Of a stretch of 34,718 nt of DNA, positions 22,450-30,900 are shown piece by piece. The translations under genes were made by a program, and so were the position numbers. The stretch covers positions 1 through 34,718 of the forward strand of contig JBGSTZ010000103.1 in the NCBI GenBank assembly GCA_041736255.1, in the 5' to 3' direction. Position 1 is the first letter of the stretch. Each line of letters starts with the position of its first letter. Source of the DNA: AVCC01 sp041736255 (GTDB lineage: Bacteria > Pseudomonadota > Gammaproteobacteria > Burkholderiales > Burkholderiaceae_D). The notes beneath the pieces are model-generated. The model saw nothing but the letters and a program-made list of their open reading frames with translations, had not been told where the DNA came from and did not search any database.

Positions 22450-23703
22450 ATGAATGCACCGTTGGAAAAAAGCCTGATCGAGTCACTGAAGGCACCACAT
22501 TTCCCTATTTATATGGATTATTCCGCTACCACGCCGATTGATCCGAGTGTTGCCGACAAAATGATTCCGTATCTGCGCGAGCAGTTTGGTAATCCTGCCT
22601 CGCGCAGTCATATGTACGGTTGGTCGGCAGAAAAAGCGGTAGAGGAAGCGCGTGCGCAAGTCGCCACTCTGGTGAATGCAGATCCACGGGAAATCATTTG
22701 GACTTCTGGTGCTACCGAAAGTAATAACCTCGCTATCAAGGGTGCAGCCCAGTTCTACAAGACCAAGGGCAAGCACATCATTACCGTTAAGACTGAGCAC
22801 AAGGCGGTGCTCGATACGGTGCGTGAACTGGAGCGACAAGGTTTTGAAGCGACTTATTTGCAGCCGCAAGATAACGGCCTGATTACGATTGACCAATTAA
22901 AAGAAGCGATCCGTCCTGACACGATTCTGGTATCGGTGATGCTGGTCAATAACGAAATTGGCGTAATTCAGCCGATTGATGAGATTGGCGAACTATGCCG
23001 CTCCAAAGGTATTGTTTTTCATTGCGATGCAGCCCAGGCAACTGGCAAAGTGGATATCGACCTGCAAAAGTCCAAGGTTGATTTGATGACTTTTACTGCA
23101 CACAAGACTTATGGTCCGAAAGGTATTGGCGCTTTGTATGTGCGGCGCAAGCCTCGGATACGTATTGAAGCGCAAATGCATGGCGGCGGTCATGAGCGCG
23201 GCTTGCGCTCCGGTACCTTGCCGACGCACCAGATCGTAGGTATGGGCGAAGCTTTTCGTATCGCCAAAGAAGAAATGGCGACGGAAACCGTTCGCATCAA
23301 AGCATTGCGCGACCGTCTAGCCAAGGGCTTGCAAGAGATGGAAGAGGTCTACATCAACGGTGACATGGAACACCGGGTGCCGCACAATCTGAATGTCAGC
23401 TTCAACTATGTCGAAGGCGAATCGCTGATTATGGCGATCAAGGATATCGCGGTATCGTCCGGCTCCGCCTGCACTTCGGCCAGCCTGGAACCTTCTTACG
23501 TATTGCGTGCGTTAGGTCGCAGCGACGAATTGGCGCATAGCTCGATTCGGTTCACCTTCGGCCGATTTACAACAGAAGAAGAAATTGATTTCACCATCGA
23601 ACTCATGAAATCCAAAGTAGCAAAATTGCGGGAACTGTCGCCGCTGTGGGATATGTACAAAGAAGGGGTCGACATTAGTTCGATCAAATGGGCAGCCCAC
23701 TAA
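22450..23703 (+). CDS. iscS: Cysteine desulfurase IscS
   Basis: A 417-residue PLP enzyme that removes sulfur from cysteine as a persulfide and gives it to IscU and other acceptors. The PLP lysine is Lys219 in TFTAHKTYGPKG; the catalytic cysteine is Cys341 in SSGSACTSASLEPSYVL, on the long mobile loop typical of group I enzymes. SGATESNNLAIKG and HCDAAQATGK are also conserved. Both active residues are shifted by 13 relative to E. coli (Lys206, Cys328), so there is a short N-terminal extension (MNAPLEKSLIESLKAPHFP). The ATG at 22450 has GGAG at 22439-22442; an upstream in-frame start would overlap iscR and is rejected. Confidence 0.97.
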   Translation: MNAPLEKSLIESLKAPHFPIYMDYSATTPIDPSVADKMIPYLREQFGNPASRSHMYGWSAEKAVEEARAQVATLVNADPREIIWTSGATESNNLAIKGAAQFYKTKGKHIITVKTEHKAVLDTVRELERQGFEATYLQPQDNGLITIDQLKEAIRPDTILVSVMLVNNEIGVIQPIDEIGELCRSKGIVFHCDAAQATGKVDIDLQKSKVDLMTFTAHKTYGPKGIGALYVRRKPRIRIEAQMHGGGHERGLRSGTLPTHQIVGMGEAFRIAKEEMATETVRIKALRDRLAKGLQEMEEVYINGDMEHRVPHNLNVSFNYVEGESLIMAIKDIAVSSGSACTSASLEPSYVLRALGRSDELAHSSIRFTFGRFTTEEEIDFTIELMKSKVAKLRELSPLWDMYKEGVDISSIKWAAH

Positions 23704-23763
23704 GCGGGGTTTTGTTTATTGAAAAGTGAAACGAATCAACGTATTGTTTTAAGGAGTATCACA

Positions 23764-24162
23764 ATGGCTTACTCGGAAAAAGTTCTCGATCACTACGAAA
23801 ATCCCCGCAATGTCGGTGCGTTCGACAAGGGTGACGATTCTATCGGCACTGGCATGGTCGGTGCGCCAGCTTGCGGCGATGTCATGAAGCTGCAAATCAA
23901 AGTGGGTACGAATGGTGTGATCGAAGACGCCAAGTTCAAGACTTACGGTTGCGGCTCCGCCATTGCGTCCTCATCGCTGGTGACCGAATGGGTCAAGGGC
24001 AAAACGCTCGATCAGGCGCTGGATATCAAAAACACGCAAATTGCTGAAGAACTTGCCTTGCCACCAGTGAAAATTCACTGCTCTATCTTGGCCGAGGATG
24101 CAATCAAGGCTGCGGTGCTGGACTATAAAACCAAGCATGGCGTGCAAACGACTGCAGCATAA
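23764..24162 (+). CDS. iscU: Fe-S cluster scaffold protein IscU
   Basis: A 132-residue scaffold on which IscS builds [2Fe-2S] clusters. All key residues are seen: Cys37 and Asp39 (GAPACGDVMKLQ), Cys63 (KTYGCGSAIASSS), Cys106 (KIHCSILAEDAI), and the HscA-recognition loop LPPVK at 99-103. Start MAYSEKVLDHYENPRNVG is the family start, with AGGAG at 23751-23755; the open frame extends upstream to 23719 but that part is not conserved. Third gene of the operon, 60 bases after iscS. Confidence 0.97.
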   Translation: MAYSEKVLDHYENPRNVGAFDKGDDSIGTGMVGAPACGDVMKLQIKVGTNGVIEDAKFKTYGCGSAIASSSLVTEWVKGKTLDQALDIKNTQIAEELALPPVKIHCSILAEDAIKAAVLDYKTKHGVQTTAA

Positions 24163-24218
24163 TTTTTTGTGCAAATAGTATTCCTTCTTCCAGGTGGAGG
24201 AAGGGTATGGAGAAAATC

Positions 24219-24542
24219 ATGGCAATCACCCTGACTGAAAAAGCAGCGAAACACATCAGTCGTTATATTGACCGGCGTGGTAATGGCATCGGTCTGCGTT
24301 TCGGGGTTCGTACTACCGGTTGTTCCGGCCTGGCTTACAAACTCGAATATGTCGATCATATGGACGCGGAAGATATCGTATTTGAATCGTATGGCGTCAA
24401 GGTGTTCGTTGATCCGAAAAGTCTTTCTTATATTGACGGCACCGAACTGGATTTTGCTCGTGAAGGCTTGAACGAAGGCTTTAAGTTCCATAACCCGAAC
24501 GTTAAAGACGAATGCGGTTGTGGGGAATCGTTTACGATCTGA
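24219..24542 (+). CDS. iscA: Iron-sulfur cluster assembly protein IscA
   Basis: A 107-residue A-type carrier, identical in length to E. coli IscA. Cluster or iron ligands are Cys35 (RTTGCSGLAYKLEY), Cys99 and Cys101 (DECGCGESFTI). It starts MAITLTEKAAKHISRYIDRR. The ATG at 24219 is preferred to an in-frame ATG at 24207 because GGAG at 24210-24213 is well spaced for it and the family begins there. Confidence 0.96.
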   Translation: MAITLTEKAAKHISRYIDRRGNGIGLRFGVRTTGCSGLAYKLEYVDHMDAEDIVFESYGVKVFVDPKSLSYIDGTELDFAREGLNEGFKFHNPNVKDECGCGESFTI

Positions 24543-24626
24543 TCTGAGTTGTCGATTGGAAATTATAGCTTTCTGCTTTTTTCCTCCGATTCCTGTTGAA
24601 AAAAACGGGTGTCTTGCCCGAAAACG

Positions 24627-24658
24627 AGCCTGTTGATGTCCGGACAGGCTTTTGTTTT
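24627..24658 (+). terminator. Possible attenuating terminator between iscA and hscB
   Basis: agcctgt (24627-24633) pairs with acaggct (24644-24650) across a 10-base loop, followed by tttgtttt. A smaller cggg/cccg hairpin precedes it. It lies inside the operon, 20-50 bases before hscB, and could reduce expression of hscB and later genes relative to iscRSUA. Confidence 0.55.
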
Positions 24659-24678
24659 GATTATTGTGCAAATACAAA

Positions 24679-25194
24679 ATGCAAAATCACTTTGATTTAT
24701 TTCAATTGCCGCAACAATTTAAAATGGATGCAAGTGCTCTGGATGTCGCCTATCACGAAGTCCAGAATCGCGTGCATCCTGATAAGTTCGTCAATGCCAC
24801 TGACGCTGAAAAGCGGGTGGCGATGCAGTGGGCGACGCGCGCAAACGAGGCCTATCAGACCTTGAAGGATTCCCTCAAGCGTGCAGCTTACCTGTGCGAA
24901 TTACATGGCATCGATCTGCAGACGGAATCGAATACCGCAATGCCGGTGGCTTTTCTGATGCAGCAAATGGAGTGGCGCGAAGCACTCGATGATGCCCGTG
25001 CCGCCAAGGATATGCCGGCGCTGGACCTGATTGATGCCGAATTGCGTGCGGTACGCAAGGATCAGGTGGAGCAAATCGGCACTGCGCTTGATAGTGAAGA
25101 TTTCACCAAAGCAGCACTCGGTGTGCGTCAATTGATGTTTCTGGAAAAATTCGGACACGAGATCGGTGATGCTTTTGCCGTCTTGGAGGCTTGA
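24679..25194 (+). CDS. hscB: Fe-S assembly co-chaperone HscB
   Basis: A 171-residue J-type co-chaperone that brings IscU to HscA and stimulates its ATPase. The J domain (about 1-75) contains HPD at 33-35 (VQNRVHPDKFVNATDAEKR) and ATRANEAYQTLKDSLKRAAY; the C-terminal three-helix domain binds IscU (VAFLMQQMEWREALDDARAA). E. coli HscB has 171 residues. The ATG at 24679 gives MQNHFDLFQLP; a GTG at 24664 is the alternative. No good ribosome site is seen. Confidence 0.94.
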   Translation: MQNHFDLFQLPQQFKMDASALDVAYHEVQNRVHPDKFVNATDAEKRVAMQWATRANEAYQTLKDSLKRAAYLCELHGIDLQTESNTAMPVAFLMQQMEWREALDDARAAKDMPALDLIDAELRAVRKDQVEQIGTALDSEDFTKAALGVRQLMFLEKFGHEIGDAFAVLEA

Positions 25195-25221
25195 TCTCCG
25201 AATGCACGAAGGTGACGCCTG

Positions 25222-25842
25222 ATGCCTGATATTTGGTTATTCTTGGTCGCTGCTGCTACTGTGACGCTGGCACCGGGGCCGGACAATATTTATGTGCTGA
25301 CGCGTGGCATTACGCAGGGTAAAAAGGCCGGACTGGTAGCCGCGCTGGGTTTTAGCTCAGGACTGATTTTTCATACCTTGCTGGCGGTGTTTGGTTTTGC
25401 TGCAATGATTAAATCATCACCCATTACCTATGACGTGATTCGTTATGCGGGAGCTGCTTATCTGGTCTACCTCGGTGTGCGTACTTTGCGCTCGGGTGCC
25501 ATTGTCAAAATGGGCGCCTCTGTCGCCCAAGTTGCACCGCTCAGAATTTATTTGCAAAGCGTGATTGCCAACATGCTTAACCCCAAGGTAACGCTTTTTT
25601 TCATTGCTTTCCTGCCGCAGTTCGTCAATTTACAGGCCGGTCATGTCGCAGCCCAAATGCTCCTGCTTGCAGGCTTATTCATACTTGTGACGCTATGCAT
25701 TTTCGGCAGCATCGCCTTTTTTTCCGGAACCGTCGGCGCTTATCTGCAGCGCAACGCTTCTGCTTCCCTTTATTTGAATCGTCTGGCAGGGTGCGCCTTT
25801 ATCGGCCTCGGTATCCGCATCGCCTTGCCGGCATCACGGTAA
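25222..25842 (+). CDS. LysE/RhtB-family amino-acid exporter
   Basis: A 206-residue inner-membrane exporter. About six hydrophobic segments are seen; the family start IWLFLVAAATVTLAPGPDNI with the PGP(D/N) motif, QGKKAGLVAALGFSSGL, GAAYLVYLGVRTLRSG, and SVIANMLNPKVTLFFIAFLP with the conserved NPK are all intact. Members export lysine, homoserine, threonine, leucine or cysteine-type compounds; the substrate here is unknown. It lies between hscB (27 bases away) and hscA (6 bases away), all on one strand, so it is probably co-transcribed with isc. AAGGTGA at 25210-25216 may serve as ribosome site. This gene is not part of the standard isc set. Confidence 0.9.
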   Translation: MPDIWLFLVAAATVTLAPGPDNIYVLTRGITQGKKAGLVAALGFSSGLIFHTLLAVFGFAAMIKSSPITYDVIRYAGAAYLVYLGVRTLRSGAIVKMGASVAQVAPLRIYLQSVIANMLNPKVTLFFIAFLPQFVNLQAGHVAAQMLLLAGLFILVTLCIFGSIAFFSGTVGAYLQRNASASLYLNRLAGCAFIGLGIRIALPASR

Positions 25843-25848
25843 CTTCGT

Positions 25849-27714
25849 ATGGCACTCTTACAAATCGCAGAACCCGGCATGTCCACCGCACCGCACCAGC
25901 ATCGGCTGGCGGTCGGGATTGATCTGGGCACTACCAATTCCCTGGTTGCCACCGTGCGCAACAGCATTCCCGAAATCCTGATGGACGCGGAAGGGCGCTG
26001 CCTGCTACCTTCCATCGTGCGCTATCTGCCCGACGGTCAGGTACACATCGGCCACAAGGCACAGGCAGCGCAGACCACCGACCCGAAAAATACCATCGTC
26101 TCAGTCAAGCGCTTCATGGGGCGTGGCTTGAAAGATGTTCCGTACGTCGAGAACCTGCCATACGATTTTCAGGATGCGCCCGGCATGGTGCAGATCAATA
26201 CCATTGCCGGCGTGAAAAGCCCGGTGGAAATTTCCGCGCAGATCCTTGCCACTCTGCGCCAGCAGGCAGAAGACGCGCTCGGCGCGGATCTGGTCGGTGC
26301 GGTCATTACCGTACCCGCATATTTTGATGATGCACAGCGCCAAGCCACCAAGGACGCGGCCAAGTTGGCCGGTTTGAACGTATTGCGCTTACTCAGCGAG
26401 CCGACTGCGGCGGCGATTGCTTACGGGCTCGACAATGGTTCCGAAGGAATTTATGCGGTGTATGACCTGGGTGGCGGCACTTTCGATATTTCGATCCTGA
26501 AGTTGACCAGGGGTGTATTCGAGGTCTTGTCCACCGGCGGCGATTCCGCACTGGGCGGCGACGATTTCGATCATCGCCTGTTTTGCTGGATCATCGAACA
26601 GGCAAAGCTGGCGCCGCTATCAGACCGCGATACGCGCTTGTTGATGGTCAAGGCGCGCAAAGCGAAGGAGCTCCTGTCATCTGAATCTGAGACCTATATT
26701 GATGCAGTGCTATATTCGGGCGAGAACGTGCATTTGCTATTAAGCGCCGCAACATTTGTCGAGATTACCCAGCATTTGGTCGCCAAAACCTTGTCGCCCT
26801 GCCGCAAGGCGATGCGCGATGCGGGCTTGTCGACCGAGGATATCGACGGCGTAGTGCTGGTCGGCGGCGCGACACGGATGCCGCATGCCCGCAAAGCGGT
26901 GGGCGACTTATTCCAGACCATGCCGCTGGCCAACATTGATCCGGACCAGGTAGTCGCGCTGGGTGCGGCGATCCAGGCCAATCTGCTGGCGGGAAACCGT
27001 GCTGCGGGCGATGATTGGCTGTTGCTGGATGTAATTCCGCTATCGCTTGGAATAGAAACCATGGGCGGCCTGGCTGAAAAAGTCATTCCGCGCAATGCCA
27101 CTATTCCTTGTGCAAGGGCGCAAGAATTCACCACTTTCAAGGATGGACAGACCGCGCTGGCGGTGCATGTGGTCCAAGGCGACCGTGAACTGGTCAGCGA
27201 TTGCCGCTCGCTGGCCCGCTTTGAGCTGCGTGGCATCCCGCCGATGGCGGCCGGTGCTGCGCGCGTTCGCATCACGTATCAGGTCGATGCGGACGGCCTG
27301 CTGTCGGTGGCAGCGCGTGAATTGCGTTCCGGCGTGGAAGCCTCGATTGTAGTCAAGCCATCGTATGGACTGGGCGATGACGAGGTGGCCCGCATGTTGC
27401 AGGATTCGTTCGCGTCGGCAGATATTGACATGCAGTCGCGCGCTTTGCGCGAAGAGCAGGTTGAGGCCGAACGGATCATGCTGGCAACGCAGACGGCGCT
27501 GGAATACGACGGCAACTTGCTGTCCGCTGATGAACGTGAAGCAATCGACGCCTTGCTGCAAGGCGTGCGGGAGCAGGTGCAGGGCGTTGACCATCTTGTC
27601 ATTCGTGCTGCCGTCAATGCGCTGGCGCAGGGCACCGAAGAATTTGCGGCACGGCGCATGGACCGCAGCGTGCGTTCCGCATTGGCAGGCAAGAAGCTCG
27701 ATGAAATCGCCTGA
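25849..27714 (+). CDS. hscA: Fe-S assembly chaperone HscA
   Basis: A 621-residue Hsp70-class chaperone that uses ATP to help release clusters from IscU. ATPase domain: phosphate 1 motif LAVGIDLGTTNSLVATV at about 20-36, VGAVITVPAYFDDAQRQATK, phosphate 2 motif AVYDLGGGTFDISILKLT near 203, and adenosine motif DGVVLVGGATRMPHARKAV near 340. Substrate-binding domain starts after LLLDVIPLSLGIETMGGLAE. The N-terminus MALLQIAEPGMSTAPHQHRL is the HscA type, which separates it from DnaK. E. coli HscA has 616 residues. Start ATG at 25849, six bases after the exporter gene, implies coupled translation. Confidence 0.96.
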   Translation: MALLQIAEPGMSTAPHQHRLAVGIDLGTTNSLVATVRNSIPEILMDAEGRCLLPSIVRYLPDGQVHIGHKAQAAQTTDPKNTIVSVKRFMGRGLKDVPYVENLPYDFQDAPGMVQINTIAGVKSPVEISAQILATLRQQAEDALGADLVGAVITVPAYFDDAQRQATKDAAKLAGLNVLRLLSEPTAAAIAYGLDNGSEGIYAVYDLGGGTFDISILKLTRGVFEVLSTGGDSALGGDDFDHRLFCWIIEQAKLAPLSDRDTRLLMVKARKAKELLSSESETYIDAVLYSGENVHLLLSAATFVEITQHLVAKTLSPCRKAMRDAGLSTEDIDGVVLVGGATRMPHARKAVGDLFQTMPLANIDPDQVVALGAAIQANLLAGNRAAGDDWLLLDVIPLSLGIETMGGLAEKVIPRNATIPCARAQEFTTFKDGQTALAVHVVQGDRELVSDCRSLARFELRGIPPMAAGAARVRITYQVDADGLLSVAARELRSGVEASIVVKPSYGLGDDEVARMLQDSFASADIDMQSRALREEQVEAERIMLATQTALEYDGNLLSADEREAIDALLQGVREQVQGVDHLVIRAAVNALAQGTEEFAARRMDRSVRSALAGKKLDEIA

Positions 27715-27801
27715 CGTCAGAAGTCAGAATAAGGCTCGAACAATTTAATACGTCGTTTCCTACCGGAGATGACAGCTCATCCTATTAACGAGGTAAATAT
27801 A

Positions 27802-28140
27802 GTGCCCCAAATCGTCATACTTCCCCACCCGCAACTATGCCCGGAAGGCGCGGTTATTGATGCGCCGGTTGGCAAATCAATATGCGATGTACTGCTCGAC
27901 AGTGACATTGAAATTGAACATGCATGCGAGAAATCCTGCGCCTGCACCACTTGCCACGTCATTATCCGGGAAGGCTTTGGGTCGCTGGAAGATGCAACTG
28001 ACGCCGAAGAAGATTTGCTCGACAAAGCATGGGGTCTGGAGCCGGCTTCGCGTCTTTCCTGTCAGGCGCTGGTGGGCGAAGAAGATCTGGTAGTGGAAAT
28101 CCCGAAATATACAATCAACCACGCCCGCGAAATGCATTAA
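27802..28140 (+). CDS. fdx: ISC-type [2Fe-2S] ferredoxin
   Basis: A 112-residue ferredoxin that supplies electrons for cluster assembly. Ligands are Cys42, Cys48, Cys51 and Cys87 (ACEKSCACTTCHVIIREGF and SRLSCQALVG), at the same positions as in E. coli Fdx. The GTG at 27802 has GAGGT at 27790-27794 and gives the family N-terminus MPQIVILPHPQLCPEGAV; an ATG at 27769 would add 11 residues unlike the family. Confidence 0.95.
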   Translation: MPQIVILPHPQLCPEGAVIDAPVGKSICDVLLDSDIEIEHACEKSCACTTCHVIIREGFGSLEDATDAEEDLLDKAWGLEPASRLSCQALVGEEDLVVEIPKYTINHAREMH

Positions 28141-28177
28141 TCACACTCATTGCAGGTAGGCTAGACAGGAGAACCGT

Positions 28178-28372
28178 ATGAAATGGACCGATAGCCAGCG
28201 TATTGCAGAAGAGCTATTTGATAAATTCCCGCAGATTGATCCATTGACGGTGCGCTTTACGGATTTGCATCAATGGGTATCAGAGCTGGATGGCTTTAAC
28301 GATCAGCCTGAGCAGTCGGGCGAAAAAATACTCGAAGCGATTCAGATGGCATGGATTGCAGAAGCAGAATAG
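28178..28372 (+). CDS. iscX: Fe-S assembly protein IscX
   Basis: A 64-residue acidic protein, the last member of the isc operon; it binds IscS and iron and tunes the desulfurase. Family pattern seen: MKWTDSQRIAEELFDKFPQI, DPLTVRFTDLHQWVSEL and EKILEAIQMAWIAEAE. CAGGAG at 28167-28172 precedes the ATG. No clear terminator follows in the 137-base gap. Confidence 0.95.
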   Translation: MKWTDSQRIAEELFDKFPQIDPLTVRFTDLHQWVSELDGFNDQPEQSGEKILEAIQMAWIAEAE

Positions 28373-28509
28373 CGTGCTCGCAAGACGTTTTAGAGAGTTG
28401 AAATTTAGTAACATACTCAATTATCTATTTTTCAAGTCGTATTGAATATATGCGGTAAATGCATTGTATTTAGTTATACCCCCTATTTTTTCAGAATGGA
28501 TTTTGTGTA

Positions 28510-29367
28510 ATGACAGATGTAAAATCCGCAGACCAGATGCATGAGATCCGGCCCGGCCAGTCGATTGAATTGCTCAAGGAGTTGCATATCCTTACACGCG
28601 ACGGCAAGATGAATCAGGATAGCCGTCGCAAGCTCAAGCAGGTGTATCACCTGTATCAATTTATCGAACCATTGATGCAGCAAGTATTGCAGCAGCGCAG
28701 CGATATCCGGCTGGTCGATCACGGGGCAGGGAAGTCGTATCTGGGCTTCATTCTGTACGATTTGTTTTTCAAGTCTCTGGCCGGTGCCGGTCCTGGTACT
28801 TCCTGTATTTACGGTATCGAAACCCGCGATGAGCTGGTCAGGAAGTCCGAAGAATTGGCGGCGCGACTGGATTTCCCTGGCATGTCTTTCCTGAATCTGT
28901 CGGTAGCCGAATCTACCCTTTCCGACTTGTTGCCGGACGAGGTCGACATTGTCACCGCCTTGCATGCGTGCAACACGGCGACCGACGATGCGATTCATTT
29001 TGGTTTGAAAAAGAAGGCACGTTTCATGGTGCTGGTGCCATGCTGTCAGGCGGAAGTCGCTTCAGTGCTAAAGAGAAATAAGGGCAAAACGCTGGCAAAA
29101 AGCGCCCTGACCGAAATCTGGCGCCATCCGCTGCATACGCGCGAATTCGGCAGTCAGGTCACCAATGTGTTGCGTTGCCTGCAACTCGAAGCGCATGGCT
29201 ATCAGGTCAACGTGACCGAATTGGTTGGCTGGGAACATTCGATGAAGAATGAATTGATCATTGCCACTTACCAAGATCTGCCACGCAAGCGCCCATCGGA
29301 ACGGTTGCAAGAAGTGTTGGTAACATTAGGGCTGGAAGAAATGACAGAGCGGTTTTTTACCGCATAG
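28510..29367 (+). CDS. SAM-dependent methyltransferase (Methyltransf_32-like)
   Basis: A 285-residue class I methyltransferase. The glycine-rich motif I is IRLVDHGAGKSYLGFILYDL (about 66-85), followed by YGIETRDELVRKSEEL as the acidic loop, DIVTALHACNTATDDAIHFG as the motif IV region, and LVPCCQAEVASVLKR. This set, with LHACNTATD and a Cys-Cys pair, resembles the GSTCD/rRNA-type methyltransferase group, but the substrate is not known. The ATG at 28510 lacks a strong ribosome site. It is followed by a symmetric terminator shared with the thiolase gene. Confidence 0.8.
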   Translation: MTDVKSADQMHEIRPGQSIELLKELHILTRDGKMNQDSRRKLKQVYHLYQFIEPLMQQVLQQRSDIRLVDHGAGKSYLGFILYDLFFKSLAGAGPGTSCIYGIETRDELVRKSEELAARLDFPGMSFLNLSVAESTLSDLLPDEVDIVTALHACNTATDDAIHFGLKKKARFMVLVPCCQAEVASVLKRNKGKTLAKSALTEIWRHPLHTREFGSQVTNVLRCLQLEAHGYQVNVTELVGWEHSMKNELIIATYQDLPRKRPSERLQEVLVTLGLEEMTERFFTA

Positions 29368-29388
29368 CGCTTAACTAACGCTCAGTAC

Positions 29389-29436
29389 ACGTAAAAAAGA
29401 CCCATGCATCACAAGCGATGCGCGGGTCTTTTACGT
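29389..29436. terminator. Bidirectional terminator between methyltransferase and thiolase genes
   Basis: acgtaaaa...gaccc (29389-29403) pairs with gggtcttttacgt (29424-29436), extended inward by atgcatc/gatgcgc. A and T runs flank the stem on both sides, fitting use from both convergent genes. Confidence 0.85.
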
Positions 29437-29458
29437 ATCAGGCTTTAGCAGTAATAAA

Positions 29459-30649
29459 TCAGAGTCGTTCGAAAACCGCTGCAATACCCTGACCACCACC
29501 GATACACATGGTAACCAAGCCGTAGCGTTTATTAGTGCGGATCAGTTCATATATGCACTTCACGGTCAGAATCGCACCGCTTGCGCCGAGTGGGTGGCCC
29601 AGCGCAATTGCGCCGCCGTTCGGGTTGGTACGGGCTGGATCAAGTTCCAGGCCGTGGCATACGCCCAGCGACTGCACGGCGAAAGCCTCGTTCGATTCGA
29701 TTACATCCATATCGTCGAGCGTCAGACCAGCGCGTTTAAGTGCCAGTTTTACCGCAGGAATCGGGCCGGTACCCATGATTGCGTTATCGACGCCGCAAAT
29801 AGCATACGACACCATGCGTCCCAGAGGCTTCAGTCCAGCACGTTCAGCAGCACCGGCTTCCATCAATACACATGCAGCAGCGGCGTCATTCAGGCCGGAT
29901 GCATTACCAGCAGTGACGGTGCCGCCTTCTTTTTTGAATGCCGGCTTGAGTTTGGCCAGGCTTTCCAGTGTTGTATCTGCTTTTGGATGCTCGTCGGTAT
30001 CGAATGTGACCATGCCTTTGCGGGTCTTGATTTCGACTGGAACGATTTGCGATGTGAAGTGACCGGCAGCGATCGCGGCAACTGCTTTTTTCTGGCTATT
30101 CACGGCAAAGGCATCCTGCGCTTCGCGCGAGATACTGTACTTGTCTGCCATGTTTTCAGCAGTGATACCCATGTGGCCCACGCCAAATGGATCGGATACT
30201 GCGCCGACCAGCATGTCGATCATTTTGGTGTCGCCCAGACGCGCGCCCCAGCGAGCAGACGGAACGGAAAATGCCGCACGGCTCATGGTTTCAACGCCGG
30301 CGCCGACGGCGATATCGGTGTCGCCCAATTGAATTGCATTGCTTGCAGTTACGATGGCTTGCAAGCCTGAGCCGCAGAGGCGGTTCAGCGTCAGTGCAGC
30401 CGATTCCAGCGCCATGCCAGCATTAATGCCGACCACGCGCGAAACGTACATGTCGCGCGCTTCAGTGTGGATCACGTTGCCGCACACAATCTGACCAGCG
30501 CTCGCAGGGTCAACCTTGGCGCGGGAAAAAGCTTCCTTGACTGCAATTGCTCCCAAGTCGCAGGCTGCTATATCTTTCAAGGCGCCACCATAAGTGCCAA
30601 TTGCAGTACGTGCTGCGCCGACGATCACTACTTCTCTTACGTTTGCCAT
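29459..30649 (-). CDS. Acetyl-CoA C-acyltransferase (BktB-like beta-ketothiolase)
   Basis: A 396-residue thiolase that condenses or cleaves acyl-CoA units (beta-oxidation, or the first step of PHA monomer synthesis). Catalytic residues: nucleophile Cys92 (LNRLCGSGLQAIV), His352 (GGAIALGHPLGASG) and acid/base Cys382 (MCIGGGQGIAAVFERL). CGNVIHTEARDMYVSRV and MIDMLVGAVSDPFGVGHMGI resemble BktB of Cupriavidus, so broad chain-length activity is possible. The ATG at 30649 is chosen because AAGGAA precedes it; the frame runs open 22 codons further. The phasin gene nearby supports a PHA link but there is no phaC or phaB in this window. Confidence 0.93.
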   Translation of the reverse strand: MANVREVVIVGAARTAIGTYGGALKDIAACDLGAIAVKEAFSRAKVDPASAGQIVCGNVIHTEARDMYVSRVVGINAGMALESAALTLNRLCGSGLQAIVTASNAIQLGDTDIAVGAGVETMSRAAFSVPSARWGARLGDTKMIDMLVGAVSDPFGVGHMGITAENMADKYSISREAQDAFAVNSQKKAVAAIAAGHFTSQIVPVEIKTRKGMVTFDTDEHPKADTTLESLAKLKPAFKKEGGTVTAGNASGLNDAAAACVLMEAGAAERAGLKPLGRMVSYAICGVDNAIMGTGPIPAVKLALKRAGLTLDDMDVIESNEAFAVQSLGVCHGLELDPARTNPNGGAIALGHPLGASGAILTVKCIYELIRTNKRYGLVTMCIGGGQGIAAVFERL

Positions 30650-30729
30650 GTCATTTCCTTGATTAAAAATATCTTTACGAATGAACCAAAATATGAAGAG
30701 ATGCCAAGCTAGCAAAATGCATCCGATTA

Positions 30730-30735
30730 ATTATA
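30730..30735 (-). promoter_or_regulatory. Possible thiolase -10 box
   Basis: Minus-strand TATAAT lies 81 bases upstream of the thiolase ATG. The -35 region overlaps the palindrome at 30748-30760. Confidence 0.45.
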
Positions 30736-30747
30736 GCGCGCAACAAC

Positions 30748-30760
30748 AGATAACTTATCT
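30748..30760. promoter_or_regulatory. 13-bp palindrome at the thiolase promoter
   Basis: agataacttatct is perfectly symmetric about its central base and covers the expected -35 area of the thiolase gene. It is an operator candidate; no regulator can be named. Confidence 0.35.
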
Positions 30761-30900
30761 TGTGCTAAAGCTGAAACAGACTTGATGCCAAGGTAATATT
30801 AAGGTTGCTTTAATAGTTACGTTAGCATAGATTTGATATCTGTCATCTACTTAGTATTGTTAGTATGCGCTGCATCAATACATTGCCATTATTGCACTCG

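Noticed and set aside
29594..30370. 258-codon open frame opposite the thiolase gene
   Set aside because: The minus-strand thiolase has all catalytic residues; the plus frame is a shadow.
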